64,000 nt of DNA from Lota lota (GCA_026745465.1 JACYXH010000864.1:546001-610000); one strand, 5' to 3'; shown: positions 47,601-60,604, counted from the first letter of the stretch. A program made the numbers and translations. The notes: generated by a model not told the origin, from the sequence alone.

Positions 47601-49288
47601 ACAGGGGACATCTCGATTCTTTCAGTCCTTTTTTGTTGTTGTTGTTGTTGTGTTGTATTGGAATATTTGTTTTTGCATTCAATCAGGGTAAATTGCATTG
47701 CGTTGTACATATGCCATCCATACATGTCCTGATATTTGTGTTTGGACTTAGAACATAATGGTAATAACAACATGAGAACAATTTAACTGGTGTGCTGCTG
47801 TAGAAGAATAACAAACGCATGATAATACTGTAGGTGGTATCGGCTCATGACTCTTAGTATTATTAAGTCACTTGTGTTACTTGTTCTCTTTACGCTTCCT
47901 TCATTTCGTCTAAGTATGTATTTGATTGTGTAGAACAGAAGCAAGAGTATAATGAAATCCGGACGATGGCTACAAATTACAGACCGAAAGCAGCTTTTGT
48001 GCTAAAAATTCAGCTTGCCCACATAGTGCGCTCATATGCTATTTCCTATGTTATTTTGTAATGGCATTGCATGAGGTTGTGTGAGGTGCACGTGCAGAGC
48101 GCCGTGCTTGGTGCTGACACTGTTTACTAGCAAATCTACGTAGTGCATGCGTGCACCTCACACACACACCTCAACACCGCTGCTGGATTCTTTGGGGGGA
48201 AAACACTGTACACATTTCTTATTTGGCTGCACATAATAACACGTGTGGATTTTCTTTTTAGCTTTGTTACCTGATAGTCATCGTTTGGAATCACTCTGAA
48301 AAAAGTTGGATATTTTCTCCTGTCACTGAGACATGCACACGATGAGAAGTAACTGATCTAGGACAGAATTGGTTAAAACAAAACAATGGCACACATTCAA
48401 TACATCCATTTCCTTTTTTTAATTCTGCTATTTATCATTGCTCATTGTTTTGATTGAACGACCTAATTGTGATCAACCTAAATTTGAGTCGCTTTGTGTA
48501 AAGAAAACATCTGCTGAACAACGGAATGTAAATGGAAAATCCAAGTTATCTGTACCATTGGGATTCTGAAAGGCTGGAGGATTCTAGACACCACAATGGA
48601 CTGGGCAGAGCCTGACTCCCCAATGATAGCCAGCAGCGGGGAGGCACCAGGACACATGGGTGAGTGGGCCTCCGCCAGCCCGTTTAGCATTGCCAGGGCC
48701 GCCCGCTGGCCGGTCAGCGGATACGCACACGAGTCAAAGATCTTGTAGCCGAGCGTGTGATTGGGTAACAGCTTCTTGCCCTGGTTTATCTCCTCCACTG
48801 CCAGCCTCATGGTCTGCGCCCAGCGGAAAGCCCTGGGATCAAAGCTGTGTACAAACATAACACACACACATAACATGACAAATGGATGTGTTCATAACAT
48901 GACAAATGCTCACAATCCCTTTAACCAGGGGAGGCGTTTTCTCTTTTCAGCCAGCAAACTCCGACTGCTTTTTTTTTAAATTTTGTATACAAAATTGCAC
49001 ATTTCTTACTTTTACATTTTTCTGTGATACAATAAGACTATTATTAACCTACTAAACTTGCCCATTGCACTTAACAGCTGGTGGTCTGTAGGTGGAATTG
49101 AGGTCTGGCATCTCCTGGTTGTAGTGAAGCGGAAAGATTCCCCCAATGATGTAGTCGCCAGCAGCGACAAACCCTGGCTCAAAACTGCTCTGCAATGAGC
49201 AAACATCCACAAGAGGCGCAGAGTCTGCACATGCACCTTGGATGAAGACACACAGAGATTTAACCAATATTAAAAATAAGGGAGTCAT
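44669..49288 (-). CDS. OlfC/V2R-like receptor, clade IV (complete, single copy)
   Basis: Complete receptor of 857 residues. Exons: 49288-49062, 48844-48556, 48357-48271, 47594-47403, 47042-46509, 46428-46204, 45827-45704 and 45564-44669. Signal peptide [18 protein letters not shown], then flytrap domain with [15 protein letters not shown] and VASEAW, cysteine domain ([11 protein letters not shown]) and a single 7TM exon with [11 protein letters not shown]. Two donors look like GC: exon 1 ends AATGG before gcaagt, and exon 6 ends GCGAG before gcaagc. For exon 1 a GT donor nine bases on, in the same phase, is a real alternative and would add three residues. The 7TM domain reads [11 protein letters not shown] where the others have VVRANN. 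It is the only member of its clade here and the most diverged from its neighbours. Confidence 0.92.
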
Positions 49289-50718
49289 GTCGTTTTAACA
49301 CCCACCCTTCTCCTAATGGATAAAAAAGTGAGGCAGAAGTCATCATATATGTATCCCACGCCCCACCTTTCATCTCATGACATCATACAACAGCTCATGT
49401 GTGGGTGTTTTGGTCACATCCAATTGGTCGATGGAGATTAATGATCTTCATGCTTAAAAGTATGTGGTTAAATTATATATAATCTTTTGTATAAAATGCT
49501 TTATTTCAATAAAGACATGGAAAAGAATAGATGGTACATATTTATCTATTCTACGTACTAGACAGGGATGATGTCGTTACTCTCACCCATAATTACTACG
49601 AAATATGATTTATACTATAGGAGGTTGATGACGTTATTAATATAATTAAAAAAAATCCTATAGTCCTAATACAAAGCATTTGTTATACATCATCTGTGAA
49701 ATTTTACGAAATCCCAAAGCTCATTTTGCTGAATGGTTACTACATATTGTATTTATTTATTACATCAATGTTTTTATTTATTTGTTTATTTTGTATTTGT
49801 TTAGTTGTTTATCAAGTTTATTTACCGCAGTTAAGTGGACCCAAACCTTTGAGCTGTGACATGCTTGCTTGTTTGTTGAAATTGTTGTTTTTAGAGTGGA
49901 ACATTCAGATTCTAAGTTTCACTGCATATTCAAAACCATATTTATGCAAATATAGCCAACGCAAATGCCGTCTTAAATGTGCAAGCAACAGACTTTGAAA
50001 ACTGAATTAACCTTTATTGAACCCCCAAAAATATTACTTAGCAATTATTATTTTTTTATAAAATAAGCAACACATTTTATCAGAAGTAATTCCCTTTTGT
50101 GACACCCATACTTGATGTGTGGGTGTCAAAATATATATAGTATAATAATGTATAATACATAATAATAATACATATTATTATATATTATAATAATATATAT
50201 ATATAGTTAATAATGAAATAAATAAGAGACCCTAAAGGGACATGCTATATGTATTTGTTTGTATCTAGTTCTGAAGATAAAAAATGTTGGTGTACAGAAT
50301 AATTCTAATATATATATTCATAAATATATGTCTAAAACATATATTTGTGAAAATGTACACAATAAGAGCTCTGATTTAATTCATTATAACAGATATATCT
50401 TTAAAGTAATCATAGAATAATCATAATAAGGAAATATCAATTAATTGTAATACATCTTCCATGACCATCAATTGGTAAAATGAAGCGTTGGATAAAGAAG
50501 AAAAAAAAATACAGAGGCGGTAAAAAAATACACAATGTCATAACTGGGCGGTCCTTTCGTGTTAATATTCACAAGTCACAAGTATATAAATAATTTTTGG
50601 AATATAATTTCCATTCTTGTGCTCATGTGGAGGTCAGTTAGTCTCTGGAATTAAATATATGTATAAATATCAAAAACTACATTATAGCAATATCTATTAT
50701 AATAATTAAGCAGCAGTG
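49289..50718. other. Divergent intergenic region between clade IV and clade V
   Basis: Very AT-rich. From about 49820 it matches the upstream regions of clade V copies 2 and 3. A (TA)-rich stretch lies at 50130-50215. A plus-strand TATATAAA (50583-50590) and CATAACTGGGCGG (50539-50551) belong to the clade V promoter. No gene is seen. Confidence 0.55.
50539..50590 (+). promoter_or_regulatory. Candidate promoter of clade V copy 1
   Basis: CATAACTGGGCGG followed by TATATAAA 136 bases before the ATG. Copy 2 has the same pair at 56209-56221 and 56253-56260, also 136 bases before its ATG. The fixed spacing in an otherwise AT-rich flank supports a real core promoter. Confidence 0.5.
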
Positions 50719-53700
50719 ATGGCTTCCATTGCTCCCAATATTCTTCTTCTATCAGTCGTGTTTCTCTTGAACGACCTCGATGTTAGTTCAGCCGCCCTCT
50801 TCACAGACTGTGCTTTCATCGGAGAAGAAGAGTCAAACAGTTTTTACGAAGACGGAGATGTGGTGTTAGGGGGCGTCTTTCCTCTACACTACACCCGTGT
50901 GTCTTCTCTTCCAACTTACACATCCAAACCAGAACCTGGCTCATACAAGTAGTAAGCATCTAACATCTGTGTTTTCCTATGCATGTGTATTATGTTTTAC
51001 TTGTCGAGTGTACATCTGATGAACATTAACAAAATGTTTAGTTTCAGTGCACGTGCCCTCCGTTGGATGCAGACCATGACCTTTGCTATCAGGGAGATCA
51101 ACCAGCGCAGTGACCTGCTGCCAGGGCTGAGGCTGGGGTTCCACATCAGAGACAGCTGCGACGACGTCCCCGTGTCTCTGAAGGGCTCCCTGCTTCTGGT
51201 GAATGGACAGCCGGGCCCCCCTGCTATCCAGAATGGGAGTCTGGAGGCAGTCAGGGGACTTTCTGGCAAGGGTGATCTGATTCGTTTAGGCTCCAGGTCT
51301 ACAGTTTTAGGTTGTGCCGATGTCACCAGGTCCCCGTCCCCTGTTATCATAGGAGATGCATCCTCTGGTGTGTCTATGGCTCTGCTTAGAAGTCTGGGCC
51401 CCTTTCAGATCCCCCTGGTGAGACTATATGAACCCTGTTCAATAAATCATATATGTTACTCTTTATTTGTCACATGCACTTCGTATATACTGTATAAATA
51501 TATGTATTTTAAACTATGTCCGTATACGTATCCAAATGTTTTGTACAGACATTTATTGTTCAAAACATTTACATGAAACAAAGAAATAATGAAATATGGT
51601 CAAATGTTTATTTAAAGGGTTGTACATTTCAGAAACATTGTGTGGAGAAGTAATCCTCTGTTTTGTCCCTCCACTAGGTGAGCTACTTTGCCTCCTGCAG
51701 CTGTCTGAGCGAGAAGAAAGAGTTTCCCATGTTCATGCGCACCATGCCCAGTGATGCCTTCCAGGTCAGAGCCCTGGCCCGCTTGGTCAGCCACTTTGGC
51801 TGGACCTGGGTGGGGGTCATTGGCCTGGAGTCTGACTATGCGCGCTTCGCCATACAGCTCTTTCTCCAGGAGTCGTCACTGTATGGCGTGTGCGCTGCCT
51901 ATGTTCATCTCTATCCCATAGTTCTGAGTCAGCAGCCTCTGGATGAGCTCCTGGATATCATTCAGGTAGATATAGGGTCGATAGGTTAACTGATTAAAGG
52001 TTTTAATATATTTGAATTCAGGGTGGAATAAAAGACAATATAAACCTCTTAACTAAGGATTATGGATATTGAAATTAAAATGAAAGTGTTGTCGAGAACA
52101 CGTGATGTATACAACCTGAGTTGATTTGATTACTCAAAGGAACAAGTCAGGTATTTTTAAGTCATTTATTTTCTAGTCAATTTGAGCAAGTAATTCTACA
52201 TAAAGAAAATCTCTTCTGGACTTCAAGTTTGTCCTGGATATTTCTTCTGCTACTCTTCTAATGATACTCTTTTGCCAGACTATCTCATAATTACTGACTA
52301 TGTATTTATGGTGTTAACAGGGGTCATCTTCAAAGGTCATAATTAACTTCTGCAGTGAGTCAGAAGTGCAAAGCATCATGAGAGCCATTCGGCAGCGGAA
52401 TATCACGGGCATCCAGTGGATCGCGGGCGAGGCCTGGGCCACCGCCAAGTCACTCTGGGAAGAGTTCGGCGACCTCTTGAGCGGCACCTTGGGCTTCGGT
52501 ATCCGCAGAGCCGAGGCAATTCCGGGGCTGAAGCTGTATCTCTCCAGGCTTCGACCGTCCAACATCAAAGACTCGGCATTCCTCACAGAGCTCTGGGAGG
52601 AGACGCTGAACTGCAGACTGAACGGCTCCGTTAACGCACATTCTCACGCGGTCGACCGGCCGGACCGAAAGCCTTGCGGCGGCACGGAGGATCTGAGCGA
52701 CGTGTACTCCGCCTTCTCGGATGTGAGCCAGCTCAGGGTGTCGTATAACGTGTACAAGGCCGTGCATTTGGTGGCCCATGCGCTGCAGAGAATGGGCGAC
52801 TGTGAGGCGGGGCAGGGGCCCTTTGTGAACGGCACCTGTGGAAACCCCAAAAGTCTAGAGCCGTGGCAGGTGTGTTGACATACACTTTCATTCATATGAT
52901 TTGTATGTGAACCTGTTGCAATTTAATGTTATATTTTAGCAATCAAATATATACATAATTCATTATTTTATAATGTTTACATCATATTTCAAGTTTTTAA
53001 TTGGATTTTGTTTTGTTTGTTGTTTAATTCAGATAGGACTTGTAATGTAATCATATATTTTTTTATATTTCAAAATATGAAAAAAATAACATTTGTCATC
53101 CCTCCCTTTAGCTATTCCACTACATGAAGAGTACTAAGTTCTCCATATTGGGTGAAAGAGTGGAGTTTGACCTTAACGGTGACCCCATCGCTTCGTATGA
53201 CCTCATGAACTGGCGCAGGGAGAAGGATGGCTCTCTGCGGCTGCTGAAGGTGGGCTTTTACGACGCCTCCCTGTCTACAGAGCTCAGCCTGGTGGTGAAT
53301 GAATCTGCCATTCAGTGGCCTGTTGGTGAACAGGTGTGTTCTCTAAAAATCCCTCCCAGGCCCCCTCTTCCTCTCAGGCTGTTCTGTGTTAATTTAAGAA
53401 ATGCATTTGGCAATCTGCTTATTTTCTTTTTAAAGCTATTGTTTTTTTTATCCGTCCACCTTCAACGATCATTTCAAGAGTCTACAAAAATGAAAAATGA
53501 AGACAGTAATAAAGATTTCTGTTCCTTATATATAATGTATCATGTTTTTTTTTCAACAAACTGGCTGCACCACTGCAGCAATTTTCTTTAGCCTTGCTAG
53601 CATCATATATATGCTAATGACAATTCAAGGGGTGCACTTACAGCCACCAAACAAAAAGAAACCAGGTGTATCAGCCCAGGTCCCTCTCTGAGTGGCCTTG

Positions 53701-54920
53701 TTTTGCCTCTCAGGCAGTCCGGTCTGTGTGTAGTGAGAGGTGCCCACCAGGGAAACGTGTAGCCAGGAGGAAGGGCAAGCCCGTCTGCTGTTTTGACTGT
53801 GTCACCTGTGCTGAAGGGGAGGTCAGCAACAACACCGGTGGGTTATGTTCTGTGAGTTCCATCTCTCACTTTCTTGATTTTCCTGTTTATTTGAATAAAT
53901 TATTGCCCTTCTCTCTCTACTACCAGATTCTTTAGACTGCACACGGTGCCCAGACCACATGTGGCCTAACGACATGAGAAACCTTTGCCTCCCAAAGAAT
54001 GTTGAGTTCTTGTCTTACAAGGAGCCAATGGGTATGGTTCTATGTGCTGGATCGGTCCTTGGAGCGTGTTCATCTCTCCTTGTTCTGGCTTTGTTCTATA
54101 AACACAGGGCCACGCCCGTTGTCCGGGCAAACAACATGGAACTGAGCTTTTTTCTTCTGCTATTCCTGGCCACCTGTTTTCTCATTGGGCTTTTGTTCAT
54201 CGATGAGCCCTCTGATTGGCTGTGCCGTATCCGGTACCCAGCGTTCGGCATCAGCTTTGCCCTATGCATCTCCTGCCTTCTCGCTAAGACAGTAGTGGTC
54301 CTAATGGCTTTCAGGGCCACACTTCCAGGAAGTAGTGTTATGAAGTGGTTCGGACCCAATCAGCAAAGAGCAAGTGTGCTTCTGTGCACGGTGGTCCAGG
54401 TAAAAATAGCATGCAGTGAAAATCCAATGTCAAATGCAAATTTAACTAGCCTAGTTGAAAAGAAAAAATTACACTCTCCCATCTTTCCACTATTCAGGGC
54501 TTGATCTGTCTTATCTGGCTGCTCAGCTACCCACCTTTCACCAATAGCAACACAGGCTACCTCAGGACCACCATCATTATCGAGTGCGCTATCGGCTCGG
54601 AGGTAGGCTTCTGGAGTGTTCTCGGCTACATCGGCCTCCTAGCATGCCTGTGCTTCTTCATGGCGTTTTTGGCCCGTGAGTTGCCTGACAATTTTAATGA
54701 AGCTAAGTTCATTACGTTCAGCATGCTAATTTTCTTTGCGGTGTGGATCACTTTCATTCCCGTCTATGTGAGCACCGCCGGTAAATACACCGTGGCTGTG
54801 CACATTTTTGCGATTCTGGCTTCTGCTTATGGTCTTCTTTTTTGTATTTTTGCTCCAAAGTGCTACATTATCATTTTGAAGCCAGCAAAAAACAGCAGGA
54901 GAAATATGATGCGTAAATGA
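50719..54920 (+). CDS. OlfC/V2R-like receptor, clade V copy 1 (complete)
   Basis: Complete receptor of 895 residues. Exons: 50719-50951, 51042-51417, 51678-51965, 52321-52869, 53112-53333, 53714-53837, 53927-54399 and 54498-54920; GT-AG, phases exact. Exon 1 uses the strong donor gtaagc; a weaker GT three bases earlier keeps the same phase. The cysteine that in other clades ends exon 1 (as in PCNGFD or KCNGFD) is absent: the junction reads [13 protein letters not shown]. Exon 2 has a loop of about 28 extra residues with little charge. The ligand Glu is in AGEAW rather than SEAW. The 7TM domain is split by one intron at the same place as the first 7TM intron of clade II. The cysteine domain reads SERCPPG here and SESCPPG in copy 2. 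Confidence 0.92.
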
Positions 54921-54951
54921 GTACATTATCGTAATGATGTGTATATTTACC

Positions 54952-54957
54952 AATAAA
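54952..54957 (+). terminator. Candidate polyadenylation signal, clade V copy 1
   Basis: AATAAA about 32 bases after the stop, repeated after copy 2 (60637-60642). Confidence 0.45.
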
Positions 54958-56388
54958 TAAATTGATGATACTTTGCCAATCTTTAATGTCTTATCTGTCT
55001 TTTGTATGCCTTGCAAAAAAAATACGTAGACTTTATATAATATTTATGTTAAATTAAAACAGCACCACTTACATACTTAATAACTTACACAGCCATAATG
55101 ATGCCTAACATACCTCACATAACCTCTTAGAATATTTGTTTGTTTTTCACATATTCCTCAGCCATAATTTGCCATGTTCCTGTAATGCTTACCATTATAC
55201 AGTAGCTGTTTATTTAATCAAAAGGGCCTTCCAAATGACTAGCCCAAATAGTAAATTGTTAGATACTCTAGTTCCATTTATTCCGATTTCACAAAAAACA
55301 ACAGCTTAGGCAATAAAAAAATAAAATGTATCAATGTATAATATATTGTTTAGTGTTCATGATAAACATTCTGATTTTATCATTAACAGTTTTTCCCATG
55401 ACATGTTTCTTTGTACTTTGCTCGGGGTTGAACAATAAAATGTGACATTTAGTTTCAAAGAATCAGATCAACATGCCAAAGGCAGAAGCCAAAATAGCAA
55501 ATATCTCCACAGATACAGTGAACTTTCCTGGAGAACTGATATAACCAGCGATGAATGTGATCCAGACGGTACCGATTATTCACATACCAAAAGTTATATT
55601 AGTATTTGTCAACGTACTTTACCGCTGTCAAGTTGGCCCAAACTTTTGAGCTGTGACTTTGCTTGCTTGTTTGTTGAAAACACATATTAATTTATTTCAG
55701 ATTAGTTGTTTTAGAGTGGAACATTCCATTTTTTGGTTTCACTGAAGATTAAAAAACCTATTGATCTATATCCAACGCAAATTCCGTCTTAAAAAAAGTT
55801 CAAGCAACAACATTTGAAAACCAAACTAACCTTTATTGAACCAAAAAAATAAGTATTTGGTATTTTTTATCAGAATCACTTCCTTTCTTTGACACCCACA
55901 TTTAAAACATATATTTATAAATTGTATTATTAGTATCTTCAGAATTATATACAAACAACTGTATACACCATGTCACTTTAGTGGCTCTGTAATAATTCAT
56001 TTGAAATCATATTTCATTTAATAAAAGATAGAATAATCATTTTAAGGAAATATCATTGAAAGAGTGATTATACAAAAATCTATGTTTTTCATTTTAAGAC
56101 ATTTCTGATGACCATCAATTGGGAATATGTAATTTAATGAAGCTTTGATTGAAGAAGAATTAAAAATACAGAGGGGCTTTTTCTGTATAAAAAAAAAAAA
56201 CACAGTGTCATAACTGGGCGGTTCTCTAATGTTTATATTCACAAGTCAGAAGTATATAAATGCATACTTGGAATAGAATAGCCATTTACTTCGTGCTCAT
56301 GTGGAAGCCAAGTAGTCTCTAGAATAAACTAAATGTGGAAATATATAAACTAGACTATAGCAATATTTATACATATTTAGCAGCAGTG
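54958..56388. other. Clade V spacer 1
   Basis: AT-rich and repeated almost unchanged at 60643-62082. Apart from the minus-strand relic listed separately and the promoter of copy 2, nothing is recognised. Confidence 0.6.
55395..55570 (-). pseudogene. Relic of an opposite-strand OlfC 7TM exon in clade V spacer 1
   Basis: On the minus strand this reads [15 protein letters not shown], then [12 protein letters not shown], then CHILLFNPEQSTKKH: the last part of an OlfC 7TM exon. One in-frame TGA lies after GMLI. Nothing of the rest of the gene is nearby. It was carried along when the clade V unit was duplicated (see 61086-61262). It resembles clade III and IV ends more than clade V itself. Confidence 0.8.
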
Positions 56389-59300
56389 ATGGGTCCCATT
56401 GCTCCCAATATTCTTCTTCTATCAGTCGTGTTTCTCTTGAACGACCTCAATGTTAGTTCAGCCGCCCTCTTCACCGACTGTGCTTTCATCGGAGAAGAAG
56501 AGTCAAACAGTTTTTACGAAGACGGAGATGTGGTGTTAGGGGGCGTCTTTCCTCTACACTACACCCGTGTGTCTTCTCTTCCAACTTACACATCCAAACC
56601 AGAACCTGGCTCATACAAGTAGTAAGCATCTAACATCTGTGTTTTCCTATGCATGTGTATTATGTTTTACTTGTCGAGTGTACATCTGATGAACATTAAC
56701 AAAATGTTTAGTTTCAGTGCACGTGCCCTCCGTTGGATGCAGACCATGACCTTTGCTATCAGGGAGATCAACCAGCGCAGTGACCTGCTGCCAGGGCTGA
56801 GGCTGGGGTTCCACATCAGAGACAGCTGCGACGACGTCCCCGTGTCTCTGAAGGGCTCCCTGCTTCTGGTGAATGGACAGCCGGGCCCCCCTGCTATCCA
56901 GAATGGGAGTCTGGAGGCAGTCAGGGGACTTTCTGGCAAGGGTGATCTGATTCGTTTAGGCTCCAGGTCTACAGTTTTAGGTTGTGCCGATGTCACCAGG
57001 TCCCCGTCCCCTGTTATCATAGGAGATGCATCCTCTGGTGTGTCTATGGCTCTGCTTAGAAGTCTGGGCCCCTTTCATATCCCCATGGTGAGACTATATG
57101 AACCCTGTTCTTTAAATCATATATGTTACTCTTTATTTGTCACATGCACTTCGTATATACTGTATAAATATATGTATTTTAAACTATGTCCGTATACGTA
57201 TCCAAATGTTTTGCACAGATATATATTGTACAAAACATTTACATGAAACAAAGAAAATAATGAAATATGGTCAAATGTTTATTTAAAGGGTTGTACATTT
57301 CAGAAACATTGTGTGGAGAAGTAATCCTCTGTTTTGTCCCTCCACTAGGTGAGCTACTTTGCCTCCTGCAGCTGTCTGAGCGAGAAGAAAGAGTTTCCCA
57401 TGTTCATGCGCACCATGCCCAGTGATGCCTTCCAGGTCAGAGCCCTGGCCCGCTTGGTCAGCCACTTTGGCTGGACCTGGGTGGGGGTCATTGGCCAGGA
57501 CTCTGACTATGCGCGCTTCGCCATACAGCTCTTTCTCCAGGAGTCGTCACTGTATGGCGTGTGCGCTGCCTATGTTCACCTCTATCCCATAGTTCTGAGT
57601 CAGCAGCCTCTGGATGAGCTCCTGGATATCATTCAGGTAGATGTAGGGTCGATAGGTTAACTGATTAAAGGTTTTAATATATTTAAATTCAGGGTGGAAT
57701 AAAAGACAAAATAAGCCTTAATTAAACACTAAACTAAGGATTATGGATGTTGAAATTAAAATGAAAGCGTTGTCGAGAACACTTGATGTATACAACCTGA
57801 GTTGATTTGATTACTCAAAGGAACACGTCAGGTATTTTTAAGTCATTTATTTTCTAGTCAATTTGAGCAAGTAATTCTACATAAAAAAAATCTCTTCTGG
57901 ACTTTAAGTTTGTCCTGGATATTTCTTCTGCTACTCTTCTAATGATACTCTTTTGCCAGACTATCTCATAATTACTGACTATGTATTTATGGTGTTAACA
58001 GGGGTCATCTTCAAAGGTCATAATTAACTTCTGCAGTGAGTCAGAAGTGCAAAGCATCATGAGAGCCATTCGGCAGCGGAATATCACGGGCATCCAGTGG
58101 ATCGCGGGCGAGGCCTGGGCCACCGCCAACTCACTCTGGGAAGAGTTCGGCGACCTCTTGAGCGGCACCTTGGGCTTCGGTATCCGCAGAGCCGAGGCAA
58201 TTCCGGGGTTGAAGCTGTATCTCTCCAGGCTTCGACCGTCCAACATCCAAGACTCGGCTTTCCTCACAGAGCTCTGGGAGGAGACGCTGAACTGCAGACT
58301 GAACGGCTCCGTTAACGCACATTCTCACGCGGTCGACCGGCCGGACCGAAAGCCTTGCGGCGGCACGGAGGATCTGAGCGACGTGTACTCCGCCTTCTCG
58401 GATGTGAGCCAGCTCAGGGTGTCGTATAACGTGTACAAGGCCGTGCATTTGGTGGCCCATGCGCTGCAGAGAATGGGCGACTGTGAGGCGGGGCAGGGGC
58501 CCTTTGTGAACGGCACCTGTGGAAACCCCAAAAGTCTAGAGCCGTGGCAGGTGTGTTGACATACACTTTCATTCATATGATTTGTATGTGAACCTGTTGC
58601 AATTTGATGTTATATATTTTTTTTGTCAAATATATACATTATTCATTATTTTACAATGTTTAAATCATATTTAAAGTTTTTATTTGCATTTTGTTTTGTT
58701 TGTTTTTTAATTCAGATAGGACTTGTAATGTAATCATATATATTTGTTTATTTCAAAATATGAAAAAAATGACATTTGTCATCCCTCCCTTCAGCTATTC
58801 CACTACATGAAGAGTACTAAGTTCTCCATATTGGGTGAAAGAGTGGAGTTTGACCTTAACGGTGACCCCATCGCTTCGTATGACCTCATGAACTGGCGCA
58901 GGGAGAAGGATGGCTCTCTGCGGCTGCTGAAGGTGGGCTTTTACGACGCCTCCCTGTCTCCAGAGCTCAGCCTGGTGGTGAATGAATCTGCCATTCAGTG
59001 GCCTGTTGGTGAACAGGTGTGTTCTCTAAAAATCCCTCCCAGGCCCCCTCTTCCTCTCAGACTGTTCTGTGTTAATTTAAGAAATGCATTTGGCAATCTG
59101 CTTATTTTCTTTTTAAAGGTATTGTTTTTTTTATCTGTCCACCTTCAACGATCATTTCAAGAGTCTACAAAAATGAAAAATGAAGACAGTAATAAAGATT
59201 TCTGTTCCTTCTATATAATGTATCATGTTTTTTTTTCAACAAACTGGCTGCACCACTGCAGCAATTTTCTTTAGCCTTGATAGCATCATATATATGCTAA

Positions 59301-60604
59301 TGACAATTCAAGGGGTGCACTTACAGCCACCAAACAAAAAGAAACCAGGTGTATCAGCCACAGGTCCCTCTCTGAGTGGCCTTGTTTTGCCTCTCAGGCA
59401 GTCCGGTCTGTGTGTAGTGAGAGCTGCCCACCAGGGAAACGTGTAGCCAGGAGGAAGGGCAAGCCCGTCTGCTGTTTTGACTGTGTCACCTGTGCTGAAG
59501 GGGAGGTCAGCAACAACACCGGTGGGTTATGTTCTGTGAGTTCCATCTCTCACTTTCTTGATTTTCCTGTTTATTTGAATAAATGATTGCCCTTCTCTCT
59601 CTACTACCAGATTCTTTAGACTGCACACGGTGCCCAGACCACATGTGGCCTAACGACATGAGAAACCTTTGCCTCCCAAAGAATGTTGAGTTCTTGTCTT
59701 ACAAGGAGCCAATGGGTATGGTTCTATGTGCTGGATCGGTCCTTGGAGCGTGTTCATCTCTCCTTGTTCTGGCTTTGTTCTATAAACACAGGGCCACGCC
59801 CGTTGTCCGGGCAAACAACATGGAACTGAGCTTTTTTCTTCTGCTATTCCTGGCCACCTGTTTTCTCATTGGGCTTTTGTTCATCGGTGAGCCCTCTGAT
59901 TGGCTGTGCCGTATCCGGTACCCAGCGTTCGGCATCAGCTTTGCCCTATGCATCTCCTGCCTTCTCGCTAAGACAGTAGTGGTCCTAATGGCTTTCAGGG
60001 CCACACTTCCAGGAAGTAGTGTTATGAAGTGGTTCGGACCCAATCAGCAAAGAGCAAGTGTGCTTCTGTGCACGGTGGTCCAGGTAAAAATAGCATGCAG
60101 TGAAAATCCAATGTCAAATGCAAATTTAACTAGCCTAGTTCAAAAGAAAAAATTACACTCTCCCATCTTTCCACTATTCAGGGCTTGATCTGTCTTATCT
60201 GGCTGCTCAGCTACCCACCTTTCACCAATAGCAACACAGGCTACCTCAGGACCACCATCATTATCGAGTGCGCTATCGGCTCGGAGGTAGGCTTCTGGAG
60301 TGTTCTCGGCTACATCGGCCTCCTAGCATGCCTGTGCTTCTTCATGGCGTTTTTGGCCCGTGAGTTGCCTGACAATTTTAATGAAGCTAAGTTCATTACG
60401 TTCAGCATGCTAATTTTCTTTGCGGTGTGGATCACTTTCATTCCCGTCTACGTGAGCACCGCCGGTAAATACACCGTGGCTGTGCACATTTTTGCGATTC
60501 TGGCTTCTGCTTATGGTCTTCTTTTTTGTATTTTTGCTCCAAAGTGCTACATTATCATTTTGAAGCCAGCAAAAAACAGCAGGAGAAATATGATGCGTAA
60601 ATGA
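56389..60604 (+). CDS. OlfC/V2R-like receptor, clade V copy 2 (complete)
   Basis: Complete 895-residue receptor with the same eight exons as copy 1: 56389-56621, 56712-57087, 57349-57636, 58002-58550, 58795-59016, 59398-59521, 59611-60083 and 60182-60604. It differs from copy 1 at only a few residues (for instance GQDSDYARF against [14 protein letters not shown] against FQIPL, GEPSDW against DEPSDW). Introns are also nearly identical, so the duplication is recent or the copies exchange sequence by gene conversion. Like copy 1 it lacks the exon 1 cysteine and has the split 7TM domain. Confidence 0.92.

Noticed and set aside
50130-50215. TA-rich stretch as a possible regulatory element
   Set aside because: Plain low-complexity sequence without conservation in the other clade V units.
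50949-50954. Apparent stop right after SYK in clade V exon 1
   Set aside because: The TAG/TAA lie at or behind a strong donor (gtaagc) in the correct phase for exon 2, so they are intronic.
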